DNA from: an uncultured Flavobacteriales bacterium
GTDB taxonomy: Bacteria > Bacteroidota > Bacteroidia > Flavobacteriales_D > Parvicellaceae
DNA: 64,000 bases
Direction: 5' to 3'
Assembly (NCBI GenBank): GCA_943787535.1
Contig: CALSMU010000007.1
Coordinates: 62,001 to 126,000 of the forward strand
Shown: in pieces, positions 37,560-47,243 of the stretch
Layout of the letters: the number at the start of each line of letters is the position of its first letter
How positions within the stretch are numbered: position 1 is the first letter of the stretch
Program-made: the position numbers and the translations under genes
The notes under the pieces: generated by a model
Databases searched by the model: none
Told to the model about the DNA's origin: nothing
The model's input: the letters and a program-made list of their open reading frames with translations, nothing else

Positions 37560-39914
37560 TTAGAATGTCCAACTAAATCCTAGGCTAGGAATCAATGGAA
37601 GTTGGTATACCTTTTCGTTTGTAATTCTATCAACAAAGAAAATGTTTTCACGACTGTATGCGTTTGTTGCACTAGCGGTAATTTCCATCTTGCTCTTGTT
37701 TTTTAATTCAATATGCTTTTTTAAAGTAATGTCTAAACGGTGGTAAAAAGGTAATCTTCCATTGTTTATATCGGCATATAAAATTCCTAATTGATCTGTA
37801 TTGTCTGTTGTTATATTCGTTCCTATACCTTGAGAAAAATCAATGTTTTGATAATATCCTTGGGTTTGCGTAAATGGTAATCCAGAACCGAGGTTCCATC
37901 TTCCATTTAATTCCCAGTTTTTCTTCTTGTCTAAGAAATAAGTTGCAATAAAGTTTATGTTATGTCTTCTGTCGAAAACTGGTGCGTAAGTTTGAATTCC
38001 ATCCCATCTGTCAACTTTTCCGAGGGAGTAAACAAACCAAATATATGTTTTATTTGTCGAATACTTAAGGACTAAATCAACACCATATGCTTGACCGGTT
38101 TCAACGATATAATCTTTTTTCAAAACATCTGGAATAGAAGGGTCAGTGCTTGGAGAATCATCATATATTTTATTCCTATTGGTGTTCGTTAATTGGTTAA
38201 ACCATTTGTAATACCCTTCCACGTTAAGAGATAAGTTTTTACCTAAATCATATTCAAACCCAGCAATTGCATGTGTCGCTTTTTGAAGAGAATGTTTTAA
38301 ATCCTTAGTCTTTCCATTTGGAGAAGTAAGTTCATCTTGCAAATCTTCAGAACCCGTTAAAAAACCATAAAATAAATTTACCACGTCTCTATCAGAGTTG
38401 GCACTTGTAAGGTTTTGAGAGTATAATCCTCCGGCAAACTTTAAACGAAAACCTTCAGTAACATTGTATTTAATACCTAGTCTAGGTTCAGGCGATGTTA
38501 CTTTTGATGTTGCATAAACTTGCATTCTAAAACTAGGGTTTAAGACAAGTCTTCCTCTAACTATTTTGTAATCGATATAGGTAGAAATCTCGGTTGTATT
38601 TTGCGTTTGTTCAATTTCTCTTCCTGCAGAATTAAAGAAAGAATATTCCGTACGCAAACCTTCTAAAGATATTCCATATCTGATTTCATCATCTCCTTCT
38701 AAAAAGTACTTGAAATCAAATCCTCCGCTAAACCCTTTAACTGTACTTGAATCGGGTAAAACCATTTTTGTAGGATCTGGAAAACTTTCTCGCATTCCAA
38801 TTCCATATTTTGAGTAATTAAATTTACCACTAATCAGCACGGGACTCCCTTCGGGCACCACAACGAAATTTGTACCTATTCCAAAAGAACTCCACTTTAA
38901 TGTAGAGAGTTGTTGCCAGGTAACATTGTCTCTAAAGTTGAAACCAAATACATTGAATTTACTCCCGTTATTTCCATGCATAGATATTTTTCCGTATAAA
39001 TCAGTAAAACCATAAGGCAGTCCTGCAGTATCTATATAGCTGTATAACAATTTGGAACTTTGATCTAAGTAGGAATGTTTTCCAGAAAATAGGTACGTAA
39101 TATTTGCTCTACCATCATTCGCTTCTCTTTTCTTTTTGCCTTGCAAAGGGCCTCCTAAAGTTAATTTTGCTCCAAATGGATTAAAAGCAACTCTTCCTGT
39201 TGTCTTTCTTTTATTTCCATCTTTCGTGGTAATATCCATAATTGAAGAAATTCTCCCTCCATATGTAGCACTATATCCTCCTGTGTATATATCCGCATTT
39301 CGAATTATTTCGGTATCAAATACAGAGAAAAATCCAATTGAGTGAAAAGGATTGTAAATTATCATTCCATCCAATAATACTTTATTTTGTACCGGAGAAC
39401 CTCCTCTTACATACATTTGTCCACCCTGATCACCAGTTGTTACAACACCCGGTACTGTTTGGAAATAGGTGGCAATGTCAGATTCACCACCCACTGAAGG
39501 AACTGCTTTAATATCTTTTTTGGTGGCTTTTATTACAGAAATTTTAACCTTAGTTTTATCTTCTATTCTACTTGCATTAATTTCAACTTCTTCGAGTACA
39601 CTCTCTAAAAAAAGATTTTGGCTAGTTATTCTTCCTGCTTTTACTATTATTTCAACTTCTATCGGGGCGTATTCAATTGATCCAATAGTTAAAATATATG
39701 TACCAGCTGGCACTTTTGAAATTTGATAAAAGCCATTTACATCTGTGGTGCCGCCATACGCTTTATCCTTTATTAAAATACTACTAAAAATAACAGGATC
39801 CCCTGATTCTTTTTCAATGACAGTTCCCCTAATGGTTCCAGTTTGACTAATAGTAACTGAGCATATTAGAAACGTGAAAATAAAAGTTAAAATGGTATTG
39901 GTTGCTTTCTTCAT
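37560..39914 (-). CDS. TonB-dependent receptor with carboxypeptidase-regulatory-like domain
   Basis: Protein of 784 residues. A signal peptide comes first (FTFLICSVTISQ), then a carboxypeptidase-regulatory-like domain at about 25-110 (IRGTVIEKESGDPVIFSSIL, TTDVNGFYQIS), a plug domain with MYVRGGSPVQNKVLLDGM, and a 22-strand outer-membrane barrel ending GFSWTF. There is no SusD partner, so a role in glycan uptake is unlikely; the cargo is unknown. It is monocistronic, followed by the DPP-IV gene on the same strand after a 130-bp gap upstream. Confidence 0.93.
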   Translation of the reverse strand: MKKATNTILTFIFTFLICSVTISQTGTIRGTVIEKESGDPVIFSSILIKDKAYGGTTDVNGFYQISKVPAGTYILTIGSIEYAPIEVEIIVKAGRITSQNLFLESVLEEVEINASRIEDKTKVKISVIKATKKDIKAVPSVGGESDIATYFQTVPGVVTTGDQGGQMYVRGGSPVQNKVLLDGMIIYNPFHSIGFFSVFDTEIIRNADIYTGGYSATYGGRISSIMDITTKDGNKRKTTGRVAFNPFGAKLTLGGPLQGKKKREANDGRANITYLFSGKHSYLDQSSKLLYSYIDTAGLPYGFTDLYGKISMHGNNGSKFNVFGFNFRDNVTWQQLSTLKWSSFGIGTNFVVVPEGSPVLISGKFNYSKYGIGMRESFPDPTKMVLPDSSTVKGFSGGFDFKYFLEGDDEIRYGISLEGLRTEYSFFNSAGREIEQTQNTTEISTYIDYKIVRGRLVLNPSFRMQVYATSKVTSPEPRLGIKYNVTEGFRLKFAGGLYSQNLTSANSDRDVVNLFYGFLTGSEDLQDELTSPNGKTKDLKHSLQKATHAIAGFEYDLGKNLSLNVEGYYKWFNQLTNTNRNKIYDDSPSTDPSIPDVLKKDYIVETGQAYGVDLVLKYSTNKTYIWFVYSLGKVDRWDGIQTYAPVFDRRHNINFIATYFLDKKKNWELNGRWNLGSGLPFTQTQGYYQNIDFSQGIGTNITTDNTDQLGILYADINNGRLPFYHRLDITLKKHIELKNKSKMEITASATNAYSRENIFFVDRITNEKVYQLPLIPSLGFSWTF

Positions 39915-39946
39915 TTCTGAATTAAGAAATTAGGTTTTATAGAAAT

Positions 39947-39954
39947 CAAAATTA
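39947..39954 (-). promoter_or_regulatory. Candidate -7 box of the TonB receptor gene
   Basis: On the minus strand this reads TAATTTTG, a match to TAnnTTTG, 32 nt before the ATG at 39914. No TTG at the proper distance upstream was found. Confidence 0.3.
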
Positions 39955-40047
39955 AGCTATTTTATGAATAAACGAATTAAAAAAAACAACGGACTTATAA
40001 TTAATACATATACGGTATTGATTCTTGAGTGAAAGGAAAAAAACGGG

Positions 40048-42180
40048 CTATTTGTTATTTTCCATTATGTAGTTTAATACCTTCCTCATCAAATGAACTC
40101 TGTCTTTTCCTCTTACATTATGAGGGTGCATTGGATAAGGGAAGAAATCGATTTGCACTCCTTCTTCAATACATTTTTGGACAAAAGCTAAATTATGTTG
40201 CATTACAACAACATCATCAACAGTTCCATGAATCAATAGCAGTTTTCCTTCTAAATCATTAACGTAGGTTAATGGACTTGCTATTTTATAACCTTCAGGG
40301 TTTTCTTGCGGAGTATCCATGTACCTTTCACCATACATTACTTCATACCATTTCCAATCAATAACGGGGCCACCTGCAACACCTGTTGTAAATGTGCCAG
40401 GAGTGCGAGTCATTAAAGAAGTTGTCATAAATCCTCCATAGCTCCATCCATGAACGGCCATCCTATCACTATTAATAAACGAAAGAGATTTTAAATATTC
40501 CACGCCAACTAATTGGTCTTCTATTTCAATGGTGCCGCATTGCCTGTGAATAATTTCTTTAAACTTTCTACCGCGGTTAGAAGTTCCTCGATTATCAATT
40601 GTGAAAACAACATAATCTTGCTCTGCTAACCAGTTCATCCATAAGCTAGCTCCAGCATTCCAACTGTTTGTAATAAGTTGTACCCCTGGGCCTCCATAGA
40701 CATAAACAAGGACAGGGTATTTTTTGTTTTCATCAAAGTTAGTTGGTTTTATTATTCTTCCATAAAGAGGTGTTCCATCTTTTGCTTTTAGTTCAACCAT
40801 TTCAATTCGTCCAGTTTTATGCGCTGATAGTGGGTTTGGAGCACTGAAAAGGTTTGAAATTCCACCTTTTTTGGTCCCAATAACATCAACTTGTTTTGGA
40901 GTAGTCAAGTTTGAATAACTATCCAAAAGATACCTGCCGTTCGAATGTGGTTTTATATTATGAACACCTTTAGCTTTGGTAAGCTGTGTTACTTTTTTAG
41001 TTTCTATATGCACGGAATATGCATGTAACTCTCTTCCATCTGCACTTGTTCCTTCAAAAAGTAGGCAGTTGGTTTTGTTATTAAAACCTTTAATTCCGGT
41101 AACTTCCCATTTGAAATCAGTTAATTGGTCAATTAAAACGCCTTCTGTGTTGTATAGATAGATATTGAAATACCCGTCTCTTTCACTCAACCAAACAAAC
41201 TGGTCTTCCGTTCCAGGAATAAAATAAGGTTCGTAAATAGGCTGTAAAAATGTAGGGTGTTTTTCTTCAAAAAGTGTTTTTATTTTTACACCAGTAGTAG
41301 CATCATATTGGTTGAACCAAAAATGATTTTGACCTCGATTCATTTCAATAATAAAGATTGTTTTTTCATCTGGACTCCAAGTCACGTTCGATACATAATG
41401 ATCTATTGGTTCACCGGTTTTCAGATAAATAGTGTTATTGTTTTTCACATTATAAATTCCAACTCTACCATGTTCACTCGCTTCGCCTGCCATCGGGTAT
41501 TTAATGCTTTTTAAAGATCCGGTTCGAGTTGTAATATCTAATAATGGGTAATCAGCTACATTAGTTTCATCTTTTTGATAAAAAGCTAATGAGTTTCCTG
41601 AAGGTGACCAAAATGTCCCTTTTGATATTCCAAATTCAAAACGATGAATTGCTTGTCCAGAAACAATGTTCTTATCAATATTAGTTGTAATAGCTATTAT
41701 AGAATCTTTCTCCGTAGCCAAATATAAATTGTTGTCTATGGTATAGGCAATTGTCTTGGTGTTAAAATGGAAATCATTATTTAATGCGCTTTCTGGATAA
41801 TGAATAGAAGAAAATTTTCCTCTGTTATCTCCTTTGTAATTGTAAATAATTTTATTTCCATTATGATCAAAAACAAGTTGCTCTGAAGAAATTCTTTGGG
41901 TATAAGGAAGGTGTTTTAAATCAGCAATGTTTTCTTGAATACTTTTTAGTGTGATTTGTTCCGCTATTCTTGCATCAGGGAGTGCCGTAGCAGGTAGAAT
42001 GAAATAAGTGTTTTCTTTGGCATGGGCATATTTATCTGCATCAGTTAACCATTGAGCCCATTTTAATGACTTAGGATATAACCCCTGGTAGTAACCCATT
42101 ACGGAACTTTCAATTGTTAAGTCTTTATCTTGAGCAATAGCTGAAGAAGTGATAAATAGTAAAAACAATAATTTTTTCAT
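40048..42180 (-). CDS. Dipeptidyl-peptidase IV-type prolyl peptidase (S9B)
   Basis: The protein has 710 residues. A signal peptide (MKKLLFLLFITSSAIAQ) precedes a beta-propeller (DPP-IV N-terminal) and a C-terminal alpha/beta-hydrolase. The catalytic Ser is in HGWSYGGFM, the Asp in LLIHGTVDDVV and the His in YPMHPHNVRG. It removes X-Pro dipeptides in the periplasm, a peptide-scavenging role typical of the phylum. It lies 5 bp after the DUF349 gene, so both are on one transcript. Confidence 0.92.
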   Translation of the reverse strand: MKKLLFLLFITSSAIAQDKDLTIESSVMGYYQGLYPKSLKWAQWLTDADKYAHAKENTYFILPATALPDARIAEQITLKSIQENIADLKHLPYTQRISSEQLVFDHNGNKIIYNYKGDNRGKFSSIHYPESALNNDFHFNTKTIAYTIDNNLYLATEKDSIIAITTNIDKNIVSGQAIHRFEFGISKGTFWSPSGNSLAFYQKDETNVADYPLLDITTRTGSLKSIKYPMAGEASEHGRVGIYNVKNNNTIYLKTGEPIDHYVSNVTWSPDEKTIFIIEMNRGQNHFWFNQYDATTGVKIKTLFEEKHPTFLQPIYEPYFIPGTEDQFVWLSERDGYFNIYLYNTEGVLIDQLTDFKWEVTGIKGFNNKTNCLLFEGTSADGRELHAYSVHIETKKVTQLTKAKGVHNIKPHSNGRYLLDSYSNLTTPKQVDVIGTKKGGISNLFSAPNPLSAHKTGRIEMVELKAKDGTPLYGRIIKPTNFDENKKYPVLVYVYGGPGVQLITNSWNAGASLWMNWLAEQDYVVFTIDNRGTSNRGRKFKEIIHRQCGTIEIEDQLVGVEYLKSLSFINSDRMAVHGWSYGGFMTTSLMTRTPGTFTTGVAGGPVIDWKWYEVMYGERYMDTPQENPEGYKIASPLTYVNDLEGKLLLIHGTVDDVVVMQHNLAFVQKCIEEGVQIDFFPYPMHPHNVRGKDRVHLMRKVLNYIMENNK

Positions 42181-42185
42181 AATCT

Positions 42186-43877
42186 TTATTCTTTTGGAAA
42201 TAATTTGAGCCTTCTTTTTAATTTGTCAATCTCATTTTTCCCTTTTTCAATATTTTCATTAACACCTTTAAGAAGTGTTTCAGCTCCTTTAGAGTTAGCG
42301 AAGAAGCCTAAATTATTCTCGTAATTAGCAACTTCTTTAACGATGTCATTTATTTTATTTCTAATTTTCTCTTTCTCTTGTTGGAATAACCTTTCTGCAT
42401 TCCCGCTAACTTTTAAGCTGTCTAGTTTGGCTTCAAAAAGAATTTTTTCTTTTTCAGCATCGTCCATTTTTAAATTATTGTAATGCGCATCAATAGCATT
42501 TTTAAATGCTTTGTAAATAGCATCCTTCTTTTTAAATGGAACATTTCCAATTTCGGCGAATTCAGTCGAAAATGTTTTAAGGTCGGTTATTACTTCTTTT
42601 GGGTCTGCTTTGTGTTTATATGCTCTTATTTTTTCAATCAAAGCTTCTTTTTGTTTTAAGTTATTTTCATTGTCGGCGTCCATTTTCTTAAAATGTTCTT
42701 CTCTATTTGTAAAAAACGCATCGCATTTACTTCTAAATGATTTCCATAGTTTTTGTTCAGCATGCTGTCCTGCATGCCCAATTTTTTTCCAATCTTCTTG
42801 CAATTTTTTGAGTGCGTCAGCAGAATTTTTCCAATCTGTAGATTTGGATAATTCTTCCGCTTTCTCAATCAATTTGGCTTTTAGTTCTTTCTTTTTATCG
42901 AAAACATCATTTCTAGCTGCATAAAAAGTAGATTTTGCATCAAAAAAAGTGTCAAATAACCCCCTAAAATCATTCCATACTTTTTGGTTACTGTCTTTTG
43001 GCACCTGGCCAATATTTTTCCATTCTTTTTGAATTTCCAATAATTCTTTCGTGAGTTTATCCCATTCTTTATGCTCCAGAGCTTCTTTTGAAACAATTTC
43101 TTTTACTTTTTCAATGAGAGCCAATTTCTTGACTAGGTTCTCTTTTTGGAATTCTTTTTGATTTGTGTAATGTGATTTTATTTTTGCATACAGTTCTTTT
43201 ACTGTTGACCAATATTCTTCTTTTAACTTTTCCCAATGCTCTTTAAATGTTGGTCCAACTTCGTCCCACTCATTTTGCAGTTTGCGCAAAGACTTTTCTA
43301 CTTCTTTGATTTTCTTTTCTTCTAAAAGAGCTTTTGCTCGATGAATAATTTGATTCTTCAAAGAGTAGTTTTTCTTTAGATCATTTTCTTTTAACTCTTT
43401 ATAAATGTCTATGTTGTAACTGAATTCTTCACTTAATTTACTGTATTCAGCTTGGATTTTATTGTGCTTATCTTGTGGTATTGCTCCAATAATATTCCAC
43501 CGTTCTCTAATTTCTTTAATTGTGCCAAATAGCTTTCCTAAATTCTCCTCGTTTTCAATCAGTTTAGTGAAGTCCGCAATAATTTCTTTTTTTAAGATTA
43601 GATTTTTTTCTTCTTCCATCTTAATGAAGGTATAGTAATCTTTTTTCTTTTTTTTATAAGATTCGAAGGCTGCTCGAATATCTTTGTTTAGTTTTTCGCT
43701 TTCTGCTTTAACTTCATCATTATTCGTATCTTTTTCTTGAGAATCACTTTCTTTTTGCTCACTGTTATATATTGCTTCGAATGCCTTTTTTAATTTATCA
43801 ATTTCAGAGCCAATTTCAAGAATTTCACCAGTCTTTATCAAAGCTAGTAGCTTTGTCAATATTTCTATTTTATTCAT
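42186..43877 (-). CDS. DUF349 coiled protein
   Basis: The 563-residue, highly charged helical protein has repeated DUF349 units of about 70 residues. Each opens with a tryptophan-containing helix (for example KLQNEWDEVGPTFKEHWEKL, EIQKEWKNIGQVPKDSNQK, KLQEDWKKIGHAGQHAEQKL). An acidic Gln/Lys-rich linker precedes the repeats. Cytoplasmic; no function is established in this phylum. It is the first gene of a two-gene operon with the DPP-IV peptidase. Confidence 0.85.
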   Translation of the reverse strand: MNKIEILTKLLALIKTGEILEIGSEIDKLKKAFEAIYNSEQKESDSQEKDTNNDEVKAESEKLNKDIRAAFESYKKKKKDYYTFIKMEEEKNLILKKEIIADFTKLIENEENLGKLFGTIKEIRERWNIIGAIPQDKHNKIQAEYSKLSEEFSYNIDIYKELKENDLKKNYSLKNQIIHRAKALLEEKKIKEVEKSLRKLQNEWDEVGPTFKEHWEKLKEEYWSTVKELYAKIKSHYTNQKEFQKENLVKKLALIEKVKEIVSKEALEHKEWDKLTKELLEIQKEWKNIGQVPKDSNQKVWNDFRGLFDTFFDAKSTFYAARNDVFDKKKELKAKLIEKAEELSKSTDWKNSADALKKLQEDWKKIGHAGQHAEQKLWKSFRSKCDAFFTNREEHFKKMDADNENNLKQKEALIEKIRAYKHKADPKEVITDLKTFSTEFAEIGNVPFKKKDAIYKAFKNAIDAHYNNLKMDDAEKEKILFEAKLDSLKVSGNAERLFQQEKEKIRNKINDIVKEVANYENNLGFFANSKGAETLLKGVNENIEKGKNEIDKLKRRLKLFPKE

Positions 43878-43934
43878 TTTACCAAAAGGTTTTCAATTAA
43901 GCGAAGCGAAATTACTCCGAATGGATTATTTATA

Positions 43935-43961
43935 CAAAATTATATTAACCACCTATTTCAA
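43935..43961 (-). promoter_or_regulatory. Candidate promoter of the DUF349-DPP-IV operon
   Basis: On the minus strand: TTG (43961-43959), 16 nt, then TAATTTTG (43942-43935). This fits the phylum consensus with spacing one base short. It overlaps the 3' end of the DUF819 gene. Confidence 0.35.
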
Positions 43962-45633
43962 CTACTCTCATTAGTTCAGCACAAAGCATGGCTCCAAATG
44001 TTCCAACGGCATATCCTAGTACTGCTAATAATACTCCTACGGGAGCTAAAGAAGGGCTAAAAGCAGATGCGACAACTGGCGCGGATGCCGCTCCTCCCAC
44101 ATTAGCCTGACTGCCAACAGCAACAAAAAAGAAAGGCGCTTTAATTAATTTAGCTACCCCCAATATGATAATCGCATGAATCAGCATCCATATAGCACCA
44201 ATTAAAAACCAAGAAGGGCTTTCAAAAATTTCTGTAAAATTCATGTGAGTTCCTATAGCGGCAACCAATACATATAGAAAAATACTTCCCATTTTGGAAG
44301 CTCCAGCTCCTTCATAATTTTTTAACTTAGTAAATGATAATCCAACACCAATTATGGTTGAAAATACAATCAACCAAAAAAATCCGCTAGCAAACGAGGT
44401 TAATCCAATTTTTTCAAGCGTATCTTTTATTTCGCTAAAATAAGGAGTAATGATTTGAGACAATATGTGTGCTAACCCGGCACCTGCAATTCCAATTCCA
44501 ACTATTATCATTAAATCTGTTGTGCTAGGAATTTTAGAAACTTTAGCGGCAAAACCTTCCATCTTTTCTTTCAGAGCGGTTATAGCAGAAGAATCGGCTT
44601 TAAATTTTTTGTCAATTCTTTCATGAATTCCAGCTCCGTATAGTAATACCGCCATCCAGACATTTGCAACTAACACATCAATAACTATCATTTTTGAGAA
44701 TATATCATTGGGAGTTTCATAAACCACTTTCATTGCTGTTTGGTTTGCTCCTCCTCCAATCCAACTGCCTGCTACGGTTGCGAGCCCTCTCCATATCTCT
44801 CCTGCATCAGCACCTAACCATTCAGGAGCAATTGAAGCAACAATCATCAGTGCAATTGGCCCTCCAATAATAATTCCCAAAGTCCCTGCAAAGAACATAA
44901 TTAGGGCTTTTGGGCCAAGGCCCATAATCCCTTTTAAATCTATACTTAAACAGAGTAATATTAAACTGGCAGGTAATAAATACCTGGAAGAAACATAATA
45001 TAAATTGCTAAAATCACCAGAAATAATATTAAAAGAGTTTAAGAAAGCAGGCAAAAAATAACACAAAAGTAACGCAGGTACAATTCCATAAAACTTCTTA
45101 AATATTGGAAGGTTGGAAGTGTAAAAAATTATTGCCAGTAAAAATAACAGTAATCCAATAACGATAGCGTCATTCGTAAAAAGTGGTGTTGCTTCAATTG
45201 TCTTAAATTCAAAATTAATAGAGCTTTCTTTTGCATTAGCATCCAGATGCATAAACTTTATTTCTACTTCATGATCTCCTTTTGATAAACCTTCAATGAA
45301 AAAGTTACTATATCCTTTGAATCTAAATTCATATCCGTCAAAATTTAACAGCGTGGAATCAATAGTTTTTGAATTGATGTTTACGTCGTGAACATCAACA
45401 TAAATGAAAGGTGTTTGATCCAAAAAGAACTTAATACCCGAATTTTGTTTGTTTACTACCTGATAATTTAATTCAGAGAGGTTATCCGTTTCAGTAACTG
45501 GAGTAATATAGATTTTTTTATCAAGTTGAATTGATTGTGTTTTCTCATTGAAAACGAATGGTTCTCCAGCGTAGACTGAAAAACTAGCGATAAAAAATAA
45601 AAGGCTAAAAATTTTATTGCACATCTTATTCAT
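43945..45633 (-). CDS. DUF819 membrane protein with N-terminal exported sensor region
   Basis: Start placed at 45633 (MNKMCNKIFSLLFFIASFSV), which is a signal peptide; the longer frame from 45714 would overlap the upstream gene. The protein has about 562 residues. After an exported region of about 140 residues (beta-rich) come about ten membrane helices of the DUF819 type (IMFFAGTLGIIIGGPIALMI, GSWIGGGANQTAMKVV, GSQANVGGAASAPVVASAF). DUF819 proteins are putative transporters. The extra exported domain is unusual for the family. Confidence 0.8.
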   Translation of the reverse strand: MNKMCNKIFSLLFFIASFSVYAGEPFVFNEKTQSIQLDKKIYITPVTETDNLSELNYQVVNKQNSGIKFFLDQTPFIYVDVHDVNINSKTIDSTLLNFDGYEFRFKGYSNFFIEGLSKGDHEVEIKFMHLDANAKESSINFEFKTIEATPLFTNDAIVIGLLLFLLAIIFYTSNLPIFKKFYGIVPALLLCYFLPAFLNSFNIISGDFSNLYYVSSRYLLPASLILLCLSIDLKGIMGLGPKALIMFFAGTLGIIIGGPIALMIVASIAPEWLGADAGEIWRGLATVAGSWIGGGANQTAMKVVYETPNDIFSKMIVIDVLVANVWMAVLLYGAGIHERIDKKFKADSSAITALKEKMEGFAAKVSKIPSTTDLMIIVGIGIAGAGLAHILSQIITPYFSEIKDTLEKIGLTSFASGFFWLIVFSTIIGVGLSFTKLKNYEGAGASKMGSIFLYVLVAAIGTHMNFTEIFESPSWFLIGAIWMLIHAIIILGVAKLIKAPFFFVAVGSQANVGGAASAPVVASAFSPSLAPVGVLLAVLGYAVGTFGAMLCAELMRVVEIGG

Positions 45634-45682
45634 ATATGTAAATTGTTTATTATAATCATTAATGAAGGACATAATAAAGGGC

Positions 45683-47176
45683 TTAAAAACAGACGCCGAT
45701 AACCAATATGTCATCTACTTGCTCAGTGTCTCCTTTCCATTTTTCTAGTTCGGTATCGAGCCTAGATATTTGCTCATTGGGAGATAAAGATTGAATTTCT
45801 TGCAACAGTATTTTGAACTTTTTATTCATGAATTTTTTATCTTTTGGACCTCCAAATTGGTCAGGAAATCCATCGGAAAACATATAGAAACAGTCCCCTT
45901 TATTAATGTCAAATTCATGGGTTGTAAAACCATTTTTACTATAAGAACTTCCACCTCCAATAGGATATCGATTGCCTTTTGTTTCTTCGATATTTTTTCC
46001 ATTGATTTTAATTAGTGGGCGAAAAGCTCCCGCATACTGCATTTTATTATTTTTTAAATCGAAGGAGCATAGAGCCATGTCCATACCATCTTTACTCTCT
46101 TGGTCATATCTTTTTGAACTTAGTGCCTCCAGCACAGCTTCGTCTAGTTTTTCTAAAATATATCCTGGGTCAGATTTTTTTTTATGAGATATTGCATTTA
46201 GTTTGGAGAAACCAATCATGCTCATTAAAGCACCTGGAACACCATGGCCCGTGCAGTCGACTGCAGCAAGTACTAGCTTACCATCAATCTCTTTGAACCA
46301 ATAAAAATCTCCTGATACAATATCACGTGGTTTATAATAAACAAAAGAATTAGGTAAAGCATCCTGAATCTGTTCCGTATGCGGTAAAAGAGATTCTTGA
46401 ATTTTACGTGCATAGTTTATGGAGTCTGTAATGTCATTGTTTTTCAGTTCAATAACTCTATTTTTCTCAATAATAGATTGAGTTATTTTGTCCTCTTCAC
46501 GTAAGATTCTTCTAGCATAGGGAATTAATAGCAATGCCATTAAAAGTATAACAGCTAATGAAATCAGTGCTTGTGTTTTATATTGGTTAAAAACCATATT
46601 CCTGAAGTAACCGAATTCTACATCTGCTTCAAGTAGACCTACAGTTTGATTATTTGAATCTGTTATAGGAAAAAAAGCGGACAACCATTCCCCATTTTCA
46701 GTTTTGTATCTTGGGATTGTTCCTCCTTTATTCATTTTTTCTAATAGGATATCAGGGAACATTTCGTATTCATGACGGAAATACACACTAGTGTCTGAAC
46801 GAACACCGTAATAAAAAATTTCTTCCTCAGTATTGTATATAAGAGTATATAGAGGTGTGTTCAGTTTATTTTGCTCATGCACTTTTCTTAACATTGAATG
46901 AATTTCAAAATATTGAGCATTCTCATCTGCAGATGTTATGTCATCTTTCCATGGGTGATCTTTCATTAACTTATTGTGCACGTCACCATCAATATTTATT
47001 GCTAATGAAGAGGCAAGGGCTTGTAATTTCTCATATTCTTCTTCTTCATATAAACTCAATTGGTTTATATATCCAAAAATGATGAAAAAGGTAGTAATGC
47101 CTATAATACTCAAATAAATGAGGAACATTATCCTAGTCGTTACATTACCTAGTATTTGTTTAAATAAATTACTCAA
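45683..47176 (-). CDS. Membrane-bound SpoIIE-type (PP2C-like) serine phosphatase
   Basis: The 497-residue protein has a membrane helix at about 14-35, an extracytoplasmic sensor at 40-200 and a second helix at 205-222. A coiled linker follows, then a PP2C/SpoIIE catalytic domain. The metal and catalytic residues lie in VSGDFYWF, AAVDCTGHGVPGALMS, GMDMALCSFD, FSDGFPDQFGG and VDDILVIG. It probably dephosphorylates a cytoplasmic anti-sigma or switch protein in response to an external signal. It lies directly upstream of the DUF819 gene. Confidence 0.9.
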   Translation of the reverse strand: MSNLFKQILGNVTTRIMFLIYLSIIGITTFFIIFGYINQLSLYEEEEYEKLQALASSLAINIDGDVHNKLMKDHPWKDDITSADENAQYFEIHSMLRKVHEQNKLNTPLYTLIYNTEEEIFYYGVRSDTSVYFRHEYEMFPDILLEKMNKGGTIPRYKTENGEWLSAFFPITDSNNQTVGLLEADVEFGYFRNMVFNQYKTQALISLAVILLMALLLIPYARRILREEDKITQSIIEKNRVIELKNNDITDSINYARKIQESLLPHTEQIQDALPNSFVYYKPRDIVSGDFYWFKEIDGKLVLAAVDCTGHGVPGALMSMIGFSKLNAISHKKKSDPGYILEKLDEAVLEALSSKRYDQESKDGMDMALCSFDLKNNKMQYAGAFRPLIKINGKNIEETKGNRYPIGGGSSYSKNGFTTHEFDINKGDCFYMFSDGFPDQFGGPKDKKFMNKKFKILLQEIQSLSPNEQISRLDTELEKWKGDTEQVDDILVIGVCF

Positions 47177-47243
47177 AGTGAATTTGATTGATTATCAAAA
47201 ATAAGACTATCTGATTGTATAACAAATAATAAGAGATCTAATA

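Noticed and set aside
45634-45714. Upstream extension of the DUF819 protein
   Set aside because: It would overlap the phosphatase gene and bury the signal peptide that starts at 45633.
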